NCBI RefSeq assembly: GCF_021130785.1
Contig: NC_060211.1
Location: 25,529,001 to 25,593,000 of the forward strand
Reading direction: 5' to 3'
DNA: 64,000 bases
From: Homalodisca vitripennis
Taxonomy: Eukaryota; Arthropoda; Insecta; Hemiptera; Cicadellidae
Notes under the pieces: model-generated
The model's input: only the letters and a program-made list of their open reading frames with translations
Databases searched by the model: none
What the model was told of the DNA's origin: nothing
Position numbers and translations under genes: made by a program
Part shown: one piece after another, positions 57,015-64,000 of the stretch
Position numbering within the stretch: the stretch's first letter is position 1
How the letters are laid out: every line of letters begins with the position of its first letter

Positions 57015-60000
57015 ATGGTGTTTTCTCCTGCTAGCAAGCAAACAGCATTTCTCAATGCTACGGATGGTCTTCGAAGATCATCAGTCAAGAAATGTCCGAA
57101 TTGTGGAGCAGAGGTTACTGCATCTAACCTATCCCGCCACCAAAAAAACAAAGAAGTGTATGTCAGCGTCAAATCCACTAGCTTATGCTTCTTCCAACGG
57201 ATTCAATGAAAAACCTCCTTCGATGAAACAAGTATGTTCAAGGTGTGGTGCTGAAGTCAGGAACTCCTCCATGTCCCGCCATAAAAAACAAAGAAATGCA
57301 TGTCCACGTTAGACAGACAAACTCTGGATTTTGATATGTCTATGTTGGAAAACTACGCTGAGGCTGTGAGTGACAATCAATTCCAGAACGTGATTGCTGA
57401 TTTTGATATGTCTATGTTGCCAGAGTCCTATTTAAATCTCAGACCTGAAGAACAAGACGCGATTGCTGATTTTGATTTGTCTATGTTAGACACTCCAGAT
57501 TTCTATTCCAAAATTAGAACTATAATTGGTCCATCTAAAGCTGACGCTCCAAAGTTTGAACCACCAGTAAAAAGGATACACCCCGATTCATCGAAAATTA
57601 TATCAATACTTGGTCCACCACCATTTGAAGTTCCGGATAAGTCAGACTGTTCACTGCATATACCATATAGTCCTGTATACAATTCACCACTACATATCCC
57701 AGAGAGTCCAACATACAACGTGCTTAGTCCGACCGATGTACGTGCTCAAATAAAACCCCAGAAGAAACCATGTCCAAAATGCAGTAAGGAAATAACGGTT
57801 TCCAACATGGCTCGGCACCAAAAATCTCAGAAATGTGCCAGCAACCAGCGTGGTATGACATATAACGAACGTCTGAAAAAGATGGAAATCAAACCAGCTC
57901 CTAAAAGTAAAATGTGTTGGATTTGTGAAACACCAATAGAGTCATCCAACTGGAACCGTCACAAACAATCGAAACGCCATATCCGTTTGTCAGCACTTCA
58001 TGAAGGTCCTCGATACAGGAGTGAAATATTACCCATTACGAGACTGACACCAAGACTGCCGGCACCCACTCCAGATATCAACATGCTGGTAAAGAAATAC
58101 CCAAAACGACCAAGGGAAGTCAAACAAGTACCGAAGGTCAATACATACGATATAGCTCTTGAAGCGATGATCCGAAAACCGACTAGACCACAGAATATTC
58201 CTACAGGTGTGAAAAAGATTATTAGTGAGACACCGACTAGTACAATTAATAGTGAGAATTCGATTAGTCCTGCCATGGAAGAGAGACAGCTTCTGTCTGA
58301 AACAGAATCACCTTCAACACCTCATCTGGTTCCGGTACATAATCCAGAGGAGTCACAGACAATACTTGATGAAATATCAGAAGTCCAGTCGGCATTCACG
58401 GGAAGATTGAAAACGTATGTGATTATGAACAAACGTGGGATCAAAGATCCAAAAATGTTTCTTGAGATATGCAAACCAGTCGTTGTTGAAAAACTTCAGG
58501 ATGCTGTAAAAGAAAAAAATCTTAAGGTAAACATGGTTTATCATGCTGAATTCAAGAAAATAATAAACGATGTGGAGGTGACTCAAGTCATGAACTTTAA
58601 AACAAAAATGAAATTCTTTACTCGACAACGTCTCTGTCTGACTATTATAACTCAGCAAAACTTAAGATGTTGGTTGAGATGGAGGAGTTTGAGGCAAACG
58701 GTTCTCAATGGTCACTAACAAGTGTGAAAGACTTGGAGATCAGAGTCAACCGATACGTTCCTTTTCACGGATCCAGCTACGTGGTTCAACCAAAACAGAT
58801 TAAATCCAAAAAGGCTGTTATTAATGTAAAAAACGAAGATCAGAAATGTTTTATGTGGTCTATTCTGGCAGCTTTACATCCAGTTAAGGTTCATCCAGAA
58901 AGAATCAGCAATTACGAACCTTTCAAACGAGAGCTGCTTCATGCACTAGCAACTTGCGAATGCCCCATGAAACTTGATGATATAGCAAAGTTTGAAAGAC
59001 GTAGTGGAATTTCTGTTAATGTCTATGCTTATGATGACAAGTTCGATATATTCCCGCTGAGAATAACTGATGAGATGGAAAAACATGTTAATCTACTGTT
59101 TATCAGAGAAAAAGCAAACACTCACTACTGCTGGATCAAAGATATGTCCCGATTGGTTAGTTCACAGATCTCACGAAATGGACATAAGATGTGGATATGC
59201 AATAGGTGTTTGCAACACTTTACGAGAGAGGATTTACTCATCAAGCATAGAGAAGACTGTAACACACACGATGCTGTGAAATTGGAACTACCAGAGCCAG
59301 GAACTGTAATTTATTAGATTTAAAGATTTCAATTGCTCAATGAGAGTGCCCTTTGTGTATTACGCAGACTTTGAATGCTGTCTAGCACTCATTTCAACAT
59401 GTCAACCATGTAAAGTGGATTGTAATGGTAATCACCAGTCGTTCACTATTAAATATCAGAAACATAATGCCATTTCATTCTGTATGTATAGGGTGTCAGA
59501 GGACGGCTTATCCAAACCACCGATTAAATACTTTGGAGACGATGCTGCACATGTATTTGTAAAATAATTGATGGAGGAGTCGATAAGGATTAATGAACTT
59601 TATAAGAGTGAAGCAATAGTCCCCATGCAGTTGATGACAAAAGAGCAACAGGAAATGTTTGAATCTACTACTACGTGTCATATCTGTGGGAATTTTCTTG
59701 GTTATGATCGTGTTAGAGACCATAACCATTTGACGGGTTTGTTTAGAGGAGCAGCTCACAACAAGTGTAACATCAATTTCAAAAAACCTAGGTTCATTCC
59801 TGTTTTTATTCATAATTTAGCAGGTTACGACACTCATCTATTCATTAAAGAGTTTGGTAAGTTCAAAAATCGCATATCATTGATACCCAACAACGAGGAG
59901 CGGTACATTTCCTTTACGGTCAGTGTGGAAGGTGGAATTGAACTACGATTCATCGATTCATTCAAGTTCATGTCACAAAGTCTCGATAGGTTGGCGAAGA

Positions 60001-61760
60001 ATCTAACTAGATCTCAATTCAAACACATCTCAACATATTACAGTGGTAAGGACCTCAATTTATTGCTACGAAAAGGAGTGTACCCTTACGACTACATGGA
60101 CAGTATAGAAAAATATAGTGAAACATCACTACCTAGTCAAGAAGAATTTTACAATAGACTGAATAAACAACACATTAAAAATGAAGATTACAAACATGCG
60201 TGCGATGTATGGACCGCCTTTAACATTCAGAACATGAAAGAATATACAATGCTATATAACGAAACCGATGTCTTGCTGCTTGCAGATGTTATGGAGAACT
60301 TCAGGGATGTATGTCTCAATACATACAAATTAGATCCTGCATGGTATTTCACAGCACCTGGGTTGGCTTGGAACGCAATGCTAAAAATTACAAAAGTCGA
60401 ACTGTCCCTATTGACTGACATCGATATGGTACTCATGGTTGAAAAGGGCATTCGTGGTGGTATTTCACAGTGTTCTCATCGATATGCGAAGGCAAACAAT
60501 CCCTACATGAAAGACTACGACAAATCGAAACCAAACAATTACCTCATGTACTTGGATGCAAACAATCTGTATGGGTGGGCAATGTCTGTAAAACTACCAT
60601 ATGCAAACTTTCAGTGGAGCAGTACAGACATCGATGTAATGAAAGTTAGTGACGATTCACCCACAGGCTACATATTAAAAGTTGATTTGGAATATCCTGA
60701 AGAACTACACGACGTACACTCTGATCTACCTCTCGCTCCAGAACGTAGAGTCCCACCAGGATCGAAAATGGCAAAGCTTCTGACAACTCTCTACAGCAAA
60801 GAAAAGTATGTCGTACACTACAAAAATTTAAAGCTTTATTTGAGTCTGGGTATAAAACTAAAACATGTTCATAGAGTTCTTAGTTTCAGTCAAAGCAATT
60901 GGTTGCAACCGTACATTAATCTGAATACCATGGAGCGTACAAAGGCGAAAAATGATTTTGAGAAAGACTTTTTCAAACTAATGAACAACTCAGTTTTTGG
61001 AAAAACTATGGAAAATGTGAGAAATCGTGTGGACATTCGTTTGGGTACTAAATCCAAATTAGTGGAAAGATGGGTTAGCAAACCGAACTTTAAGAGTCGA
61101 ACCATCTTTACAGAAAACCTAGTTGCTGTACATTTTAGTAAGAAAAAACTTATGTGAAATAAACATATTTACGTAGGTATGAGTATTCTAGACATATCAA
61201 AGACACTGATGTATGATTTCCACTAAAATGTAATGAAAGAGAAGTATGGATCTAATATAAAAATGCTGTACACCGATACCGATTCCCTGATATATGACAT
61301 AAAAACGAAAAACTTCTATGAAGACATGAAACATTTAATTGGATTATTTGATACAAGTGACTACCCCAACCCCAACCAATATGGGCTTCCCCACGTAAAC
61401 AAAAAAGTTCTTGGTAAAATGAAAGATGAACTTAATGGTCGAATCATTCGAGAGTTTGTAGGACTACGATCCAAGATGTATGCGAGCAATATAGAAGACA
61501 ACCATTTCATAAAGAAGTTTAAGGGTGTGAAAAAAGCTGTAGTTGAAAATGAAATTACCTTTAGCAACTATAAAGACTGTTTGTTTAGTAACATAGAGCA
61601 CTACAAAACGATGAATACAATTCGGAGTCAAGCACACAATCTCTACAGCGTAGAACTCCATAAAGTGGTACTTTCATCAAAGGACGACAAGCGTTTCGTA
61701 CTCGAAGACAACATCCGAACCCTAGCATGGGGTCATCATAGAATATGCGAAAACTGTTAA
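57015..61760 (+). pseudogene. Polinton protein-primed DNA polymerase B, broken
   Basis: In a live element this replicates the transposon from protein-primed ends. Visible order: four CCHC-type fingers (57090, 57236, 57770, 57910); three DFD[ML]SML repeats between fingers 2 and 3; a Pro/Ser-rich stretch; a conserved block from 58667; the exonuclease motif YADFEC (59361); a Zn/HNH-like segment CHICG...RDHNHLTG (59676 on); palm motif A YLDANNLYG (about 60549); motif B MNNSVFGKT (about 60980); motif C YTDTDS (about 61267). Breaks: frame changes near 57145, 57300, 58617 and 59315; in-frame stops at 59565, 61155 and 61224. All catalytic motifs survive, so decay is recent, or some breaks are sequencing errors. 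Long N-terminal extensions occur in insect Polinton polymerases; the finger count is notable. Confidence 0.88.
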
Positions 61761-61800
61761 ATTGTAAATGTATGTAAGAGAACATACTATGGAAATTCAA

Positions 61801-62249
61801 TAATTTGACGTTCTCTAAACGTAATTTGACGTTCTCTAAACGTAATTTGACGTTCTCTAAACGTAATTTGACGTTCTCTAAACGTAATTTGACGTTCTCT
61901 AAACGTAATTTGACGTTCTTTAAACGTAATTTGACGTTCTCTAAACGTAATTTGACGTTCTCTAAACGTAATTTGACCTTCTCTAAACGTAATTTGACGT
62001 TCTCTAAACGTAATTTGACGTTCTCTAAACGTAATTTGACGTTCTCTAAACGTAATTTGACGTTCTCTAAACGTAATTTGACGATCTCTAAACGTAATTT
62101 GACATTCTCTAAACGTAATTTGACATTCTCTAAACGTAATTTGACGTTCTCTAAACGTAATTTGACGATCTCTAAACGTAATTTGACGTTCTCTAAACGT
62201 AATTTGACGTTCTCTAAACGTAATTTGACCTTCTCTAAACGTAATTTGG
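61801..62249 (+). repeat. 21-bp minisatellite, about 21 copies
   Basis: The unit AATTTGACGTTCTCTAAACG-T is repeated head to tail, with single-base variants (GACCTT, GACATT, GACGAT, TTCTTT). The period is divisible by three, so both strands stay open and give long false frames (174-254 codons). It sits 40 bp after the polymerase pseudogene and before the next gene. Confidence 0.95.
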
Positions 62250-62318
62250 CGTTCCAGTGTAAACGTGACTTGAAAGATTTGAAGAATAACTCTGTATCCA
62301 TTACTATAAGTATACAAC

Positions 62319-62867
62319 ATGGCGAATAAACTAGATGCAAAAGAAGCAAGGCGACTTGAAAAATTCAGAGTGTCTTGGCTACAAAGTTCAAACGTGCTGA
62401 ACAGGATGAATTAAAAAACTTCTCAAACAGAAATACTATTTCATCAAATGCTAATGAGACGTCTGCCAATCGTAACATATCAATAACACATGATCGACTG
62501 CTCACTGTTACTAAAGCTAAAAAATGTGTCTGTGAAAATTAATGGAGAAAGGTACCCTGAGGAATTGCAGAATTTTGATATTACTAATGGTATATATAGG
62601 ATCATGTACGATCAGTACCTAGGGTTCCGAAAAATAAACTTCGGAGACAATAACGTGTTAGTAAACCTGAAAGAATTTATTGATAACTCACCTTTGGTTG
62701 TAATTGACACACATCTACATCAACCAACAACAGACAGATCTCGAAGTGATTTTGTAAAAGCTATTGCATGTCCACAGGGGAGTAGCGGCACCACAGCATA
62801 TGTTGTCGTTGTATCTGAGGCACATTTCTCATATGACATTACTCGAAACATAATCAAATTCCTGTAA
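62319..62867 (+). pseudogene. Polinton gene of unknown function, frameshifted
   Basis: Begins ATG at 62319 (MANKLDAKEARRLEKF), shifts to another frame for a Lys/Asn-rich stretch (KFKRAEQDELKNFSNRN ... ITHDRLLTVTKAKK), then returns to the first frame for the segment from 62490 to the stop at 62867. The C-terminal part is beta-rich in appearance (DNSPLVVIDTHLHQP, TTAYVVVVSEAHFSYD), which might suit a small capsid or accessory protein, but I do not recognise the family. An AATAAA follows directly in an A-rich spacer. Confidence 0.5.
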
Positions 62868-62990
62868 AAACAAATAAAAAAACAAACAAACAAAAAAAAA
62901 ACAAAAAAGTAAAATAAAAATGATTTATTTTTTCATTAGTAGCAATTATTGTTTTCATGTCAGTGTTTTGTATATAAGAAAGCGTATAGA

Positions 62991-63500
62991 ATGCAAAGTC
63001 AGCACAATTATACAGTTCGGCTATCCGAAGCTCAAAAACGTAAGCTTCGTACAGCGTACAAAATACGGAAACCTACAGTAATCAGATTATCTAATGAACA
63101 GCTGTCTCACGGAAGTGATCGTATACTTCTTTCTGGAGAGCAACACAAAGCCGTTTCTAGAGCTGTTAAGAACAAAAAAGGTTTACAATTGCTTCTAAGT
63201 TACAACCAACTCGTATCTAATAAACAAGGAGGGTTTTTGAAGGAAATTATGGAAATGGTGGATTCGTCAGTTCCTGGAGGTAAACGCTTCATCTCTCCAT
63301 TAATAAGAAGAAAGGTGGCTCCTTTACTGAGAGAAAACTTTATACCTTGGTTAAAGAGTTTAGTCGATGAGGAGTTGGACACCATTATTGAAAAAGACCC
63401 TACGGGTAGAGGGTTGAAACGACGTATTGGTCGGAAGCTTGATGCATTGTTGTCTGTGAATAAAAAAAAGAGATCTTCCCGATGTCTCTTGGTGAAATAG
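62991..63500 (+). CDS. Polinton small basic protein (virion-core-like)
   Basis: 169 residues from the Met at 62991; the open frame upstream to 62949 lacks a conserved look. It is very basic, with an N-terminal block TVRLSEAQKRKLRTAYKIRK, a second ILLSGEQHKAVSRAVKNKKG and a third LQLLLSYNQL: three related strand-helix repeats also seen in adintovirus/Polinton basic proteins thought to bind DNA in the particle. The C-terminus is KKKRSS-rich. Its end overlaps the protease start by 19 bp in another frame. The frame is intact. Confidence 0.6.
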   Translation: MQSQHNYTVRLSEAQKRKLRTAYKIRKPTVIRLSNEQLSHGSDRILLSGEQHKAVSRAVKNKKGLQLLLSYNQLVSNKQGGFLKEIMEMVDSSVPGGKRFISPLIRRKVAPLLRENFIPWLKSLVDEELDTIIEKDPTGRGLKRRIGRKLDALLSVNKKKRSSRCLLVK

Positions 63501-63814
63501 AAAAATTAGCAGGTATATTAAACATTAATGAGTGTAGAGGTGTTTTCATGCGACAGTTACTTCCAGACAAACCTACAAATATTGAACGTGGTATTGTAAA
63601 TCTTGGTGACCTTTCATCTGGTGGTACTCACTGGACGTGTTATGTGAAACGTGGTGAAAAGAAATTCTATTTTGATTCATATGGCGATGTCAATCCTCCA
63701 ATAGAAGTAGTCAGGTACTTGGGGCCAAAAGGGTTGGTTTATAACTCAGAGCGTATTCAGGGGTTTGATGATCCTCCTATCTGTGGACATCTGTGCCTGG
63801 AGGTTCTACGATGA
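63482..63814 (+). CDS. Polinton cysteine protease (adenain/Ulp1-like), probably prematurely stopped
   Basis: A capsid-maturation-type protease. The catalytic layout is visible: His in SGGTHWTCYVK, the acidic residue in KKFYFDSYG, and Gln plus Cys in RIQGFDDPPICGHLC. 110 residues to a TGA at 63812. The same frame then remains open for 17 more codons to TAA at 63866-63868, so the TGA may be a nonsense change near the C-terminus or a sequence error. It overlaps the preceding basic-protein gene by 19 bp. Confidence 0.85.
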   Translation: MSLGEIEKLAGILNINECRGVFMRQLLPDKPTNIERGIVNLGDLSSGGTHWTCYVKRGEKKFYFDSYGDVNPPIEVVRYLGPKGLVYNSERIQGFDDPPICGHLCLEVLR

Positions 63815-63870
63815 GATTCAGCTGGTGAGGACTGGGAACATATTCTTCGTAATATAAAAAAACAATAAAA

Positions 63871-64000
63871 ATGCATGGAAACCATGGTTTTATTTTCAAC
63901 AGATTTGGAGAAGAAATTGAAATTGGGTCAATACCAACTCAACCCAATTCAGACCCTTCTCCTGACGAGATAATTGAGCTTGCAAGTGATGTATCAAAAG
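63871..64000 (+). CDS. Start of a further Polinton gene, cut by window edge
   Basis: ATG at 63871 lies two bases after the protease-frame TAA and overlaps an AATAAA. 43 codons are open to the window end: MHGNHGFIFNRFGEEIEIGS, then a Pro/Asp/Glu-rich stretch. Family not recognised. The tight spacing argues that it is a real gene of the element. Confidence 0.5.
   Translation, partial: MHGNHGFIFNRFGEEIEIGSIPTQPNSDPSPDEIIELASDVSK

Larger units (their letters stand above)
56389..64000 (+). mobile_element. Polinton/Maverick, left part (continues beyond window)
   Basis: A protein-primed PolB, an adenain-like protease and a small basic protein, all on the plus strand, identify a Polinton. These large DNA transposons are related to adintoviruses. 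A likely left end is AGTAGTATACTATGG at 56389 (or AGTATACTATGG at 56392), fitting the 5'-AG rule, followed by short tandem and GC-rich subterminal repeats. The right terminus, integrase, packaging ATPase and major capsid gene were not seen and may lie outside the window. The 6-bp target duplication cannot be tested here. Confidence 0.8.

Noticed and set aside
61801..62249. CRISPR-like array
   Set aside because: Units are directly adjacent with no spacers, and the context is eukaryotic. The same holds for the 136-bp array.
61585..62349. Long frames on both strands (174-254 codons) across the 21-bp repeat
   Set aside because: A 21-bp period without stops keeps several frames open on both strands; the heptapeptide repeats are a consequence of the DNA repeat.

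Overview
The window is eukaryotic nuclear DNA, almost certainly from an insect. The evidence is two multi-exon genes whose GT-AG introns and codon phases close exactly, an AT-rich background, tRNA-derived SINEs, non-LTR retrotransposon remnants, and DNA transposons of the Harbinger, hAT, piggyBac, mariner, Merlin, Helitron and Polinton/Maverick types. The mix would suit a hemipteran, but that is inference; nothing here fixes the species. There are no prokaryotic operons and no CRISPR array.

Host genes. (1) Plus strand, 1179-12162: the last six coding exons of an MFSD6-like major facilitator (MFS_1_like) transporter; earlier exons lie left of the window. Its introns hold two SINE copies, two Harbinger elements (3458-4292 and 5795-7085) and a hAT fossil with a LINE tail inside it (9268-10378). 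(2) Minus strand, 53416-26932: a complete five-exon gene of 682 codons for an ADD-domain (ATRX/DNMT3-type zinc finger) chromatin protein resembling insect ADD1. Its introns hold two LINE remnants, a TTAA element, a piggyBac transposase fossil, two Helitrons, a 136-bp satellite array of about 23 units (43532-46665), a 2.5-kb hAT element and a Merlin transposase fossil.

Between the two genes (about 12.2-26.9 kb) the DNA is AT-rich. It holds a mariner-derived fold-back element (12486-13439), two piggyBac-type TTAA elements (14517-15027 and 21750-22386) and a degraded mariner transposase (24758-25650).

Upstream of the ADD gene, two hAT elements sit side by side with touching target duplications (53776-54526 and 54543-55897). 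A near-perfect hairpin follows at 56103. The last 7.6 kb (about 56389-64000, cut by the window edge) is the left part of a Polinton/Maverick. It has short terminal and GC-rich subterminal repeats, then a protein-primed DNA polymerase B pseudogene whose N-terminal extension carries four CCHC fingers and three DFD[ML]SML motifs. After that come a 21-bp minisatellite, a broken unknown gene, a basic protein, an adenain/Ulp1-like cysteine protease and the start of one more gene. The polymerase has at least four frameshifts and three in-frame stops, so this copy looks inactive, though some single-base breaks could be assembly errors.

I found no clearly new biochemical system. The items most worth following are the finger/DFD extension of the Polinton polymerase, the minisatellite inside that element, the satellite array inside an intron of a heterochromatin-type gene, and the mariner fold-back element.
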